Shown here in pieces: positions 12,801-21,020 of a DNA stretch of 64,000 nucleotides (its first letter is position 1; every line of letters begins with the position of its first letter). Location of the stretch: NCBI RefSeq assembly GCF_964355755.1, contig NC_092676.1:11764288-11828287 (forward strand), read 5' to 3'. A program made the position numbers and the translations under genes. The notes under the pieces were generated by a model that was given only the letters and a program-made list of their open reading frames with translations, did no database searches and was not told where the DNA came from. The DNA is from Antedon mediterranea (lineage: Eukaryota; Echinodermata; Crinoidea; Comatulida; Antedonidae).

Positions 12801-15800
12801 TTAAATTGTGTGTTTGAACCTTCTATCTGCCTAAATATAATAGCTCTAAATGGTGCTGTTGTTTTGCCTTGATATGACCAACTTGCAACTTGACCACTAC
12901 AAGAAAACTTTTGATCTGGCGATACCATTGTCCAACCATTACTGTCAAGACCACCACGACTTTTAATTTTCCAACCTGCATTGCAATATCTTCCTGCAAT
13001 ATAATAATTGAAATTGTTATGTAAAATACGTGTACTTCAAGCTATTATTGAAAGCACAAATTACTGTAGAAGTTATACAACTACAAAATGTATTATTAGA
13101 GAATAACGTTAAGTTAATTAGCGTAGATTTTTGTTGTTCTCCGATAATTCCTATTTATATTTATCTGAATTTTGAAGGGGCAGGATCCAATGGTCAAGGT
13201 CCTAGATTGTAACTAAGCGTAATTGCCATACTGCTGAACAATATTTAAATAAACCTAATTTTTAAGGTAAAGCGGAGGCGGGATTTAATTAAACCCACAG
13301 TTAATGTATATCAATGTCTGACCTTTACTGCCTCCACTTCCCTGACCACCTGGTCTACCACTACTACCTTCTTGACCCCCAGGTCTACCACCCACTTGAC
13401 CTCCAGTTTTACCACCTCCTTGGCCTGCAGGTATACCACTTCTTTGGTCTCCAGATTTATCTCCTTCTTGACCTCCAGGTCTACCACCTCCTTGGTCTAC
13501 ACGTCTACCATCTCCTTGGCCTACAGGTATAACACCTTGACTCCCAGGTTTACCACCTCTTTTGCCTCCAGGTTTACCTCCTTTTCCCCCACGTATACCA
13601 CCTCCTTGACCTCCAGATTTACCACCTTCTTGACCTCCAGGTCTACCGCCATCTTGATCTCCAGGTTTACCGCCTCCTTGACCCCTAGGTTTATCACCTC
13701 CTTTTCTACTAGGTTTACCAACTTCTTGACCCCCGGGTATACCACCTCTTTGGTCTCCAAGTTTATCAACTTTTTGACTTCCAAGTTTACCACCTCCTTG
13801 ACCCCCACGTATACCAGCTCTTTGGCCTCCGGGTATATCACCTCCTTGACCTCCAGATTTACCACCTTCTTGACCCCCATGTCTAACACCTCCTTGGCCT
13901 CCAGGTATTACACCTTGGCTCTCAGGTTTACCACCTTCTTTCCTCCCAGGTTTACCGACTCCTTGACCCCTATTTATACCACCTTCTTGACCTCCAGGTC
14001 TACCACCCTCTTGACCTCCAGGTTTACCACCTCCTTGACCCACACGTATACCATCTATTCGGCCTCCAGGTTTATCACCTACTTGACCTTCAGGTTTACC
14101 TTCTCCTTGACCTCCAAGTCTACCACCTCCTTGGCCTTCAGGTATATCACCTCCTTGAACTTTTTCTGGTTTACTGTTTTGTATACCTTTATCACCAACA
14201 ACAACACCCCAGTCACCACCTCCACCGCTAGCTTCGCTCCCATCACCACCGCCATCTCGACCACCACCACCACCATCACCACCAACTCTACCTTCCTGAT
14301 TTCTAGGTCTACCACCCACTTGACTTTTTGGTCTACCACTTCGTTGACCTCTAGTTTCACCACTACTTTGACCTCCAGATCTACCAACACTTTTGCCTCT
14401 AGCTCTATCATCCCATTGAGCTTTTTTGGGTCTACCGCCTCCTTTACTTTCACCTTGCGTACCGCTTCCTTGACTTCCAGGTCTACTAACTACTTGACCT
14501 TGTTTAGTGTTTTCTTGACCTTCTTGTAAACCCCCATCACTGCTTACTTGACCTCCAGATTTACCAACATTATCGCTTTCCTGACCTTGTAGTTTAACTC
14601 TTCCTTGACGACCTTCTAGTTTAACTCTTCTTTGGCTCTCTCCCTGTCTACCACGATCCTGACCATCTGATCTAGTAACTTGTTGGCCTGGTGATTTACC
14701 GCTTCCTCTACCTTCTAATGCACTTCCACTTTCTATTAATTCAATTGTATTAATATTATATTTAAAAAATATTTATTAAAATGTAATAGAACTCAAAATG
14801 AGACCACCATTATAGTTTAACGAAGTTTCCTATTAGGCTTACTATTAACCTATAGCACTCGATATTACTCATTAGAAAGTATATCTGTTTACGTTAAGGA
14901 AAATGTCTTCAATATTTACCTGCATATAATTGTACTTCACATAGAGTGAGGGGTTTATTTCCAGGAAGATATACACTGACGTACTGTCCTGTAATCGGTT
15001 GGTTACATATCATTTCGATTGGATTTGAACGAATCATAGATGGTGTTAAAGTACCTCCACATTGTGCATTTCCGGTAAAAGGTGAAACTTTGTTGTTCCC
15101 AACACGAACTTCAGCACCTACTAGCCGAGTACCTAGTTACAATAAGGTTAAACAAAATAAAAACAAGGTACAATTATGTTTAAAAGTATATTTACTTTAC
15201 TAACTAATGAGTTATAATTATCTAAGTGTCAACTAGGTCATATTTTAATTCAACACTATTCTTTCTGTATGCCATGACATCTGAATCACCAAGATTTACT
15301 TATGAATCAACAGCAGAGGAAATATTTATTTGGAAATCTGTATTTGTAAGTTATTTTTTTATCATCATTTAATTTCCCGATTGAATTAAAAAAAATCAAC
15401 ATTACTTTTTTTTTTAATTATAAGACATCTTACCACAGCAGTCTTGTCTGTTATATATTACAATCTTTGAAATAGATTTCTGTGATTCTAGTTCAACAAA
15501 CCACCAAGGATTGTTAGATGCATCAGCTTAAAAATATAAAAAAGAACGTGAACTCAGGGAAGGGCACTCTACTATATGTTGGAAAATAAAATGCAAAGAA
15601 TATAACATTAGAGCAGGCCTATGTGTAGTGCTTTGTTTTACAATTTCAGCGCAAAATCGATGTTCTACAGTCCCACCTTAGAATATGCTCGATTATGTAT
15701 ACTTAAGCATAAAATACAATTAAGTCATACTAGTAACAATATCACTGCGACCCAACACAAAGTTGTTTCAGTTGTTAAGCAAATCGTTTGCTTATGTCAA

Positions 15801-16022
15801 TAGTAATATAGTATACTGTGGAACAACACAGTACTTTATCAGCAACTGCGATATTCGTTAATAAATAATTCAATTTAAAAACCTTTAAAAAACATTTACC
15901 TGTATGGGTACATGTATTTCCTTTAAAATTTCCATCTGTATTTCCATCAATAGCTCTATGTGCATTAGCACCAGAGTTATGAGTTGAACTTTGTTCAGCA
16001 TCTGCAAATTGTGTCAACCTCA
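125..16022 (-). CDS. Mosaic F-type lectin / kringle extracellular protein gene, partial (20 exons)
   Basis: Predicted secreted or cell-surface carbohydrate-binding protein; the whole gene is read from exon signals. Exons on the minus strand, 5' to 3': 16022-15900, 15526-15434, 15132-14920 (lectin 1); 14732-13323 (Gly-rich); 12993-12445 (U2); 8058-7936, 7296-7204, 7085-6873 (lectin 2); 4201-4157, 3982-3938 (linkers); 3755-3528 (kringle); 3269-3228 (linker); 2833-2717, 2464-2372, 2228-2016 (lectin 3); 1871-1830 (linker); 1667-1185 (U1); 995-867, 559-467, 337-125 (lectin 4). Each has AG/GT borders, is a multiple of three and joins in phase 1; the 20 exons give about 1,520 codons. F-type lectins bind fucose, and all four domains keep the R-x-D-x4-R core after a His. 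No start codon or signal peptide was found, and the 3' end lies beyond the window. The two long introns leave some risk that two adjacent genes were joined. Order and frame are seen; function is family knowledge. Confidence 0.75.
467..559 (-). CDS. Lectin domain 4, exon B
   Basis: A 93-nt exon, GSENPWWYVDLGS and IYNRKDCC, phase 1. Donor GTAAGA, acceptor CAAAG. Confidence 0.84.
867..995 (-). CDS. Lectin domain 4, exon A
   Basis: A 43-codon exon: DERVTHFVEAKQSSTHSSG, then AIDGKTDGNF and CTHT. Acceptor TTTTAG, donor GTAAGT. Confidence 0.82.
1185..1667 (-). CDS. Unnamed extracellular domain U1
   Basis: A 161-codon exon: GYCSAGW, GGPDSNGWTMVSPDQKFSC, WSYQGKT, VVGINDIPAG, VTYIVPESER, LGDVIGWSF, KREYSIEAQV. 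Second copy of the domain seen at 12,445-12,993, without the charged tail. It sits between lectins 3 and 4. Family unknown to me; a secreted beta-rich module is inferred. Confidence 0.78.
1830..1871 (-). CDS. 42-nt linker exon before U1
   Basis: Encodes DGEIMTGEITPSSK. Same length and GEITP core as the 3,228-3,269 exon. Phase 1 join to U1 gives Lys-Ala-Gly-Tyr-Cys. Confidence 0.6.
2016..2228 (-). CDS. Lectin domain 3, exon C
   Basis: A 213-nt exon, almost base-for-base the same as 125-337, including the flanking donor and the acceptor AACTAG. Ends TLCEVELYTG, and phase 1 joins to the 42-nt linker (Asp-Gly-Glu). Confidence 0.85.
2372..2464 (-). CDS. Lectin domain 3, exon B
   Basis: A 93-nt exon, GSGNHWWYVDLGS then IYNRKDCC. 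His replaces the usual Pro before WW. Donor GTAAGA. Confidence 0.84.
2717..2833 (-). CDS. Lectin domain 3, exon A
   Basis: A 39-codon exon: VTHFVEAKQSSTHSSG and a closing CTHT. Nearly identical to lectin 4 exon A in the shared part, so the two domains duplicated recently. Donor GTAAGT. Confidence 0.82.
3228..3269 (-). CDS. 42-nt linker exon before lectin 3
   Basis: Encodes GGEGWTGEITPIRK, phase 1. Related to the 1,830-1,871 exon (same GEITP core and same length). Donor GTAAAG joins lectin 3 exon A as Val-Thr-His. Confidence 0.6.
3528..3755 (-). CDS. Kringle exon
   Basis: A 76-codon exon with YRGSISVTETGKMCQRW, HNFCRNPDN, TAWCYTTD and FEACNIG followed by ENC. This is the kringle pattern: Cys spacing, CRNPD and WCYT boxes. 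The usual first Cys, before YRG, is missing from this exon, and the linker just upstream has none, so either the domain lacks its outer disulfide or a small exon was missed. Kringles bind proteins or lysine-containing ligands. There is no protease domain nearby, so this is not a plasminogen-type enzyme. Confidence 0.85.
3938..3982 (-). CDS. 45-nt linker exon, copy 2
   Basis: Same as the 4,157-4,201 exon except for one codon (Arg for Gly at the third position). Phase 1 at both ends, so including one, both or neither leaves the kringle in frame. Confidence 0.6.
4157..4201 (-). CDS. 45-nt linker exon, copy 1
   Basis: Encodes GNGKGTRIEGRPSRT in phase 1, a short basic linker. Acceptor TACAG, donor GTAAAA. 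It is one of two nearly identical exons 219 bp apart within a tandem genomic duplication. Small size makes the exon call depend on the intact splice signals and on the duplicate. Confidence 0.6.
4381..6706 (+). mobile_element. PLE family 1, degenerate copy in a lectin-gene intron
   Basis: Penelope-like retroelement inserted opposite to the host gene. A pLTR fragment (4,381-4,535) is followed by RT frames at 4,742-5,041, 5,143-5,523 and 5,354-5,785, and a GIY-YIG region at 5,926-6,342. An inverted pLTR fragment closes it at about 6,617-6,706. Stops and frameshifts are many, and the sequence from RT motif C (YIDD) to the connector is deleted near 5,920. The copy is nevertheless useful: at 5,327-5,345 the reading frame stays open where the 21-kb copy has an extra A. 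Confidence 0.88.
6873..7085 (-). CDS. Lectin domain 2, exon C
   Basis: A 213-nt exon from GNRLVGAEIRVG to TLCEVQIYAG. Donor GTATCA is about 170 bp from the inverted pLTR fragment of the PLE inserted in the following intron. Splicing to the 4,157-4,201 linker keeps phase 1. Confidence 0.85.
7204..7296 (-). CDS. Lectin domain 2, exon B
   Basis: A 93-nt exon with NNPWWYVDLGS, IYNRQDCC and a phase 1 end. Acceptor TCTCAG, donor GTAGGT. The motif Arg and Asp are intact. Confidence 0.82.
7368..7880. repeat. CAT/ATC trinucleotide-rich intron sequence
   Basis: Two patches of (CAT)n/(ATC)n-like repeats, 7,368-7,425 and 7,738-7,880, within the intron between lectin 2 exons A and B. A further patch lies at 8,096-8,175 just upstream of exon A. 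The open frames across them are compositional. Confidence 0.8.
7936..8058 (-). CDS. Lectin domain 2, exon A
   Basis: Encodes ELRATLIVAKQSSTHSSG, the AIDGNTDGDF run and CSHT. The acceptor TTTAG at 8,060-8,059 is preferred over a nearer AG because it alone keeps phase 1 and the frame. It is preceded by a 4.4-kb intron holding a Helitron-like fragment and a MITE. Confidence 0.78.
9128..10045 (-). mobile_element. Helitron-like element, truncated copy C
   Basis: Shares its body with 17,209-18,299, in the same orientation: GTGCCCACAGATGGTTCTCG at one end through AACCGGTTTTCA at the other. Both termini (palindrome/CTAG end and TC end) are missing. It lies in the 4.4-kb lectin-gene intron. The small open frames here match nothing. 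Confidence 0.75.
10256..10620. mobile_element. Candidate MITE with about 33-bp inverted ends
   Basis: The left end GGGCATTATTATTTTTCC (10,258 on) is mirrored near 10,588-10,620 (reads as CCCATTATTTTTTTCC on the other strand), continuing to a shared TATGAGxTTAAGG. The interior is AT-rich and non-coding. No certain target duplication. Confidence 0.45.
10620..12117. other. Intron sequence without recognised content
   Basis: AT-rich sequence inside the 4.4-kb intron of the lectin gene. I see no conserved coding pattern, RNA gene or repeat border in it. The short open frames are not supported by anything else. Confidence 0.5.
12118..12292. repeat. GAGGGAGG purine tract
   Basis: About 175 bases of nearly pure purine on the plus strand (GAGGGA and GGAGGGA units). 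Such tracts can form triplex or G-rich structures. Open frames on both strands here are artefacts of composition. Confidence 0.9.
12445..12993 (-). CDS. Unnamed extracellular domain U2
   Basis: A 183-codon exon: YCNAGW start, GGLDSNGWTMVSPDQKFSC, a WSYQGK strand, NDIPAG, VTYIIPESER, LGDVIGWSF, and a KREYSIEAKV end, then a short Pro/Gly/Glu-rich tail absent from U1. Cysteines and regularly spaced aromatic residues fit a secreted beta-sandwich fold, but I do not recognise a named family. About 80 percent identical by eye to U1 over the shared part. It joins lectin 2 exon A in phase 1 (Glu-Leu-Arg). Confidence 0.75.
13323..14732 (-). CDS. Gly/Gln-rich repeat exon
   Basis: One 470-codon exon, open throughout from acceptor AATAG to donor GTCAGA. 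The C-terminal two thirds (13,330-14,130) is about 30 tandem copies of an 8-residue unit close to GGQGGGKP or GGQEGGRP, equal to a 24-bp DNA repeat. The N-terminal third is more degenerate, with many charged residues. It is not a collagen triplet, since Gly is not at every third place. It probably forms a flexible or elastic spacer between lectin 1 and domain U2. The long plus-strand open frame here is an antisense shadow of the repeat. Confidence 0.8.
14920..15132 (-). CDS. Lectin domain 1, exon C
   Basis: A 213-nt exon that begins by completing the motif (second Arg of the R-x-D-x4-R core, in GTRLVGAEVRVG) and ends with the barrel-closing TLCEVQLYAG strand. Length is identical to the three other C exons. 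Phase 1 junction into the Gly-rich exon gives a Gly-to-Glu join without a stop. Confidence 0.85.
15434..15526 (-). CDS. Lectin domain 1, exon B
   Basis: A 93-nt exon encoding the NNPWW strand, then IYNRQDCC with the Arg and Asp of the R-x-D-x4-R motif and the paired cysteines. It departs from the other copies (FVELES instead of YVDLGS), so this is the most diverged domain. Acceptor TTTAAG, donor GTAAGA. Confidence 0.82.
15900..16022 (-). CDS. Lectin domain 1, exon A
   Basis: First visible exon of F-type lectin 1 (41 codons). It contains AEQSSTHNSG, an AIDGNTDGNF run and CTHT at the end, which supplies the fucose-contacting His. Acceptor TTTTAG, donor GTAAAT, phase 1 on both sides. Phase 1 entry means at least one more coding exon lies upstream (above 16,022); I could not identify it. 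Confidence 0.8.
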
Positions 16023-16659
16023 CTAAAATGTAAATGTATTACATAATTGTTATAATAAGACGTAGTTTCAAACTAAATAAGTGGAACTGTATAATGTGCG
16101 CACATGATTAAATTTAAAATTATCTTATTAATCCATCCGGAAATTCATTGCTCGTTTAAATATACAATATATACAGTATATGTAAATATAACAAAGTAAC
16201 AATATAACAGGAAAAATGTACAGAACAAGAAGAATCAGACATCAAACATGAGTAAAAATTATGAGATCCATTATCCATCATTTATTGTTGTCAAAAATTG
16301 TAATTGCTCGTGGAAGAAAGGTATAGGGAATTAAGTTTTGTTGTGAAGAGTTTGAATTGTATCCTTTAAAATAGATTGAAATACTCTGAAAATATTATTG
16401 TTGCAAGCCTCGGACACCGACATCTGGCAACCAACTATCTTCTCAACCTTCCCTACAGCATTATTAATTCTGTTAATATCTGTTTTATTGGCACTCCTGG
16501 CCCATCCACAAATACAATCTTTTCAAACCATGACTGTTGTGTAAAAAATAGAAATGATTTTAACATCAACATTAAATGAAGACATTTTCCTCAGAAAATA
16601 TAGAATTAACCTTTTCCAGGATACAATTAATATCCAATCAAATCCAATAACAATGGGGC

Positions 16660-17160
16660 AGTGAATGCGGTTTTTGTTGGAATTCGACAAGGATCTCTTT
16701 TATCTTGTTAACATGGTAGTTATTTTTGTTAACAAAGGCATTAATTTTATGTTAGTAGGAGAATATTTTATTATTTCGATTGATTAAACCAAACAAAACA
16801 GAGTCGTCAGCATACATAATAAGAGTACAAGTAGAACAAAAATCAGAAGTGTAAAGACTGAAGAGGACGAGGGAAAGGCATGTACCTTGTTGAACCCCTG
16901 TGTTAAAGATTCGAATAGTTAAATAAAATGAGTTATCATAGTGTGGAAATCAAGAATAATTGATAGGAACATACTAGGAATGTTCATGTGGAGAAATTTG
17001 TTGACGAGTAGCCTAAATGTGGCTAAATGATAAGTTTGAGGAAAGTCGAAGTAAATTATCATATTCTAAGTAGGAATATAACAGATCTCATTTATCATGA
17101 AAACTTTCATTACAACAGATATTAAGGCAATGGGCCTAATTACATTTATACATTGAATAT
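16660..17160 (-). pseudogene. Degenerate LINE reverse transcriptase fragment
   Basis: Minus-strand translation near 16,800-16,920 gives GVQQGTCLSLVLFSLYTSDF and, further on, LIMYADDSVL. These are RT motifs B and C of a non-LTR element. Frameshifts and stops lie on both sides, and no full ORF remains. Upstream of the lectin gene's first visible exon. Confidence 0.7.
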
Positions 17161-17208
17161 TTGGTCGCGTTTGGACCGGACATTTTCCATTATGATGAAT
17201 TTGTATAA

Positions 17209-18299
17209 CTAGATGGTACGCTCGCTTCGCTCGCGTACCATCTAGGTCGTGCCCACAGATGGTTCTCGAATACACAGTAATTTCAGCGTAACAAAACTGG
17301 CGATTTCAAATGTACGTGCCGCAGGACTATAATACATTCTCGTTTACAGAAACGAATAAATAGACACGATGATTTATGTAGTCAACAAAAATTAGCACCC
17401 TGGGAATTACTTCCGAAGGAGAAACTTATCACAAAATGACTCATTTAAAGAAACCCAATTTGTGTTTTGTATGTAACATTAGGGTTGAGGGATGGGAAAG
17501 CGGATAGGTACAAAAAGGAACAATTTTCAAATATATTCTTTATCCACTCAGTAACGAAATATTTTTTTCATGTTTTATAGGCCTATAAATAATATACCTC
17601 TAAATACAGTAAAACATTTGCGATTTAATACTTTGTTAAAACAATCACTGTCAAAGTCGATTTAAATATTAAAGTACATGTCACGATACACCACTACGAC
17701 GTTTATATTTTTGGTAATTATTAATTAATACAAACGTTGAGAAAGAACTGTCAGTATAAAGTTTATTTGTATATAATAATGTGTTTATATATCTAACAGT
17801 AGAGCCTATCCACAATCTCAATAATAAAGTTTATTTGTATATATTTTTATATTACATCTAACAGTACGAACATTCAGAGTAAGAAATGTTCGATTTAAAT
17901 GAGGACCAACAATAGTTAATAGGTATTTACAGTATTGTCAAAGTATTGCAAGTTTATTCTCAAAGGGCCCTTTTTTTAACCTACCGTATGTGTTAAACCA
18001 AGGGCTCATAAATTTACCTACTTCTGTTAAACCAAACTCTGGCTGACTGAGAGATTGGGATGTTCCATTCATCGCAAATTAATACATTTGTATAATCGTA
18101 TATTAAATCTATCAAAATAGTATTTTTTAAGAAAATCGGCCTGTCTTCAACATTATGATGCTGTACTCTAGCTGTTTAACCGGTTTTCAGCTATTAAAAA
18201 CAATTATCGTAGGAGGAGATAGGAAAATGCGAAGCCTCCTCGCATTTTTGTGGCGGGTATTTTTCAAGATGGACATCCATTAGACAGTGTATATCACGA
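17209..18299 (-). mobile_element. Helitron-like element, copy A
   Basis: Read on the minus strand it begins TCGTGATATACACTG after an A and ends in a palindrome (13-bp arms, CTAGATGGTACGC / GCGTACCATCTAG) whose last bases CTAG are followed by T. This A|TC...CTAG|T arrangement is the Helitron signature. It is 1,091 bp, with no coding capacity, so non-autonomous. A second hairpin lies near 18,215-18,256. The palindrome directly includes the CTAG rather than lying some bases before it, which is unusual for canonical Helitrons. Copy B is at 51,599-52,587. Confidence 0.6.
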
Positions 18300-18589
18300 T
18301 CGGAAAACACCCCCTATTTGAGGAAAATTCATTCATTCATAATTCTGTATTCACCAAAGGCAAAACGGTATAAACAAATAGCTTTCGCTAGTCAATGGTT
18401 TACACCTGATTAACAAATATAATACTGTTCAGTGCAAACAATTTTGATAATAATAATTATAGAATAATGTAAAAAAAACAACACAATAATGACAAAAAGA
18501 AAGAGGTGGGCCAGCATTAATCAGTATCTCGATAATAGTAGTTCAGTTATATTTTTTACGAAATTAAATTTTGATGTAGGCTATTATTT

Positions 18590-20376
18590 TTTATGTCGAG
18601 TGATAAATTATTCCAAAATGTTGTGCCAGTAAACGAAATTCTAAATTGACCTGCCATAGTACGGGCTTTTGGGATAGATAGGTTTTTACCTTGTTTAAAT
18701 CTAGTAGTTCGTAAATGATCAACTGTACTAAAATAATAACTGATTTGATGTGCAGAGTTTCTATTATATAAATCAAAAACAAATTAAGTACACATAATTC
18801 GTATAGTTTATGAACATCTAGAATATTAAGACACAAATAGGTTGTAAATATGTTTTATACGTGCTACCCCAAACTTCTATGCCATAAGTGATACTTGGTT
18901 GAATAAAAATGTTATATAATAAGATTAATATATTTGTGGGTACAACATATCTTAGTTTAAATAAAATGCCTGCCTTCTTTCTAATATTGTTTTTAACATC
19001 ATTAATATGACTATTCCAAATTAAATGTTTATCAATCTTAACACCAACAAACATTAATTCTTCTGCTTCATTAAGTTGTTTATGTTTTACGTATATATTA
19101 CCGTTAGTAGAAACATTTTTATTCGTGTTACAGAATACAATATAATTTGTTTTACCGACGTTAATTGTTAATTTGTTTGCATTGCACCATTCAATGACAT
19201 GTTGAAAATTATAATTAATTATAGAGAGATCAATATTATTGCCAGAGAAATCATGAAATAAATTAGTATCATCTGCAAACAGCCTAAATTCAAAAAAATT
19301 AGTAGAATGAGAAATATCATTTATGTAGATCAGAAACAGGGTTGGACCCAATACTGATCCTTGTGGGACTCCACATGAGATTGGGAGTTTATCAGAACTA
19401 ATTTGGTCAGCAGCCACGTATTGAAATCTTCCTTTTAAATAGTCGGTTAACCAATATAATGGTTGACCTCTTATCCCATAGTGTTGTAGTTTAGATATTA
19501 ATATTTCATGATTAATCGTGTCGAATGCTTTCATAAAGTCTATAAATATGCCAATAGAATTATTTCCATCATCAAATTGTTGTAGAAGATGGTTAACTAA
19601 ATTTATAAGTGACCCGTATTGATGCTGATGAAATATATTAAACTTTTCAAAGAAATATATAAGTCTATTATCATTTCATTTCAAAAGACATTTATTTTCC
19701 TCCATAGCAATACAATACAAAATAATAAACAGAAATGGTAAGGTATATTAAAAATGAAAAAGATGATTGTTGGATATACAAAAGAAAAGTGAATTAAAGA
19801 AAATTGGCTATGGAGGAAGGCATAATCCCGAGAAGATGAGGAAATCTTGTGCTGGGTATGCCTATGCAAATAAAATGGATAAAAAAATAAGAGTGGAAAT
19901 AAGAGAATTTTGCTAAGAATTGGTAAAATTGATATGGGTCGATAATGTCCAGGATTATCCTTGGAACCTTTCTTAAATAAGGGAATGACTCTGGCTGTTT
20001 TAAATGATTCTGGGAATTTACCTTGAAAAAACGATAAATTAAAAATGTAAGCTAATGGTATGGCAATGTGCTCAGCAGCAATAATAATAAGTTTGGCAGG
20101 TAAATTATCATGTCCAGTCGATTTCCTCTTATCAAGGGCGTTTATCAAATTATAAATCTCTTCATGAGATGTTGGTGTTAAAAAGAAAGATTTATTTAAA
20201 GGCTCTGCTAAATAATCACTAAATGTTTTTATCGTTGGACTTACTTCTTTGGAGAGATTTGGACCGATATTTGTTAAAAAATGAATAAAGCTATCTACAA
20301 TCTGCTTGGGCTGAGATACCTCAGCTCCATTTTTATTTATCACTTTTTCTGGTAAGGTTGGGCTGCTGTTTGACAT
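18590..20376 (-). mobile_element. CR1/Jockey-like LINE, 5'-truncated and frameshifted
   Basis: Minus-strand frames at 20,376-19,681 and 19,534-18,818 carry RT blocks in order: ARVIPLFKKGSKDNPGHYRP, KAFDTINHEIL, CGVPQGSVLGP, FRLFADDTNLF, then the thumb region to ITYGIEVWG. The two frames are separated by a shift near 19,600, and a further shift ends the second. No endonuclease domain is present. The element probably moved by target-primed reverse transcription; this copy is dead. Confidence 0.88.
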
Positions 20377-20732
20377 AGAAAGACTACACTTAATATATAA
20401 TATATAAATATTTACCGCCCACCATATTATCTACTAACATTTATTTTACCATTTATCTAATTCAATAATATATTACATATATTTTTTACATTTTGTGTTC
20501 TTCCTCCAAAATTATATAATGTAACCTAAATCTAAATAAAATAAATAAATAATACAGTACTAAAAATAAGATTAATAGTATAATAAAAATAGTATCACGT
20601 TTAATTAAATTACAAATAACTATTAAAATTAAATATAATAAGAACAAATAATCATATAACAGTTGCATTTATTTTAATAATAACAGTATAATAAAATCAA
20701 TTAGCAATTATATATATATAATTTGTTATATA
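20377..20732. other. AT-rich spacer ending in (TA)n
   Basis: Very AT-rich, no coding signal. It ends with a short TA run (20,709-20,720), next to the start of the PLE family 1 copy. Confidence 0.5.
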
Positions 20733-20977
20733 TCTTTTATTCCTGTCCACCCAGGCAGCACTTGCCAGCTTTATACTCTGACGTTATCCAAATTCCTTCA
20801 CTTGCACTGATGAAGGGCTAGTGTTGCCCGAAAGCTCTGCTAACTTTTCTGGCTGTTTACTTTATCGTTTTGATTTAGCTTTTCGCTTTTTATTTTTGTA
20901 TCTCCATTGAGATCCAGCCACTGATACCCACAGCATTGTCATTTTTTTCAGTAATTTGCCTTTGGATTTATATATAT
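20733..20977 (+). repeat. PLE family 1 pLTR, 5' copy
   Basis: Direct repeat of 23,896-24,141, from TCTTTTATTCCTGTCCAC to CTTTGGATTTATATAT, with only a few differences. Contains the hammerhead-like core. Confidence 0.9.
20807..20842 (+). ncRNA. Hammerhead-like core in PLE family 1 pLTR (5')
   Basis: CTGATGA (20,807-20,813), stem II GGGC/GCCC, GAAA (20,830-20,833), a tiny stem III GC-TCT-GC and TA cleavage dinucleotide. The conserved core is complete. However, stem I does not pair clearly with the immediate flanks, so this may be inactive or need a dimer. Confidence 0.6.
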
Positions 20978-21020
20978 TTTCTACTTTTTGTATCAATTTT
21001 GATCTGATTTTGCTGTAATT

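Noticed and set aside
13372-14529. 385-codon plus-strand open frame rich in Thr/Ser
   Set aside because: It is exactly antisense to the Gly-rich coding repeat, whose 24-bp units leave several frames open. The minus strand has splice sites, phase and domain context.
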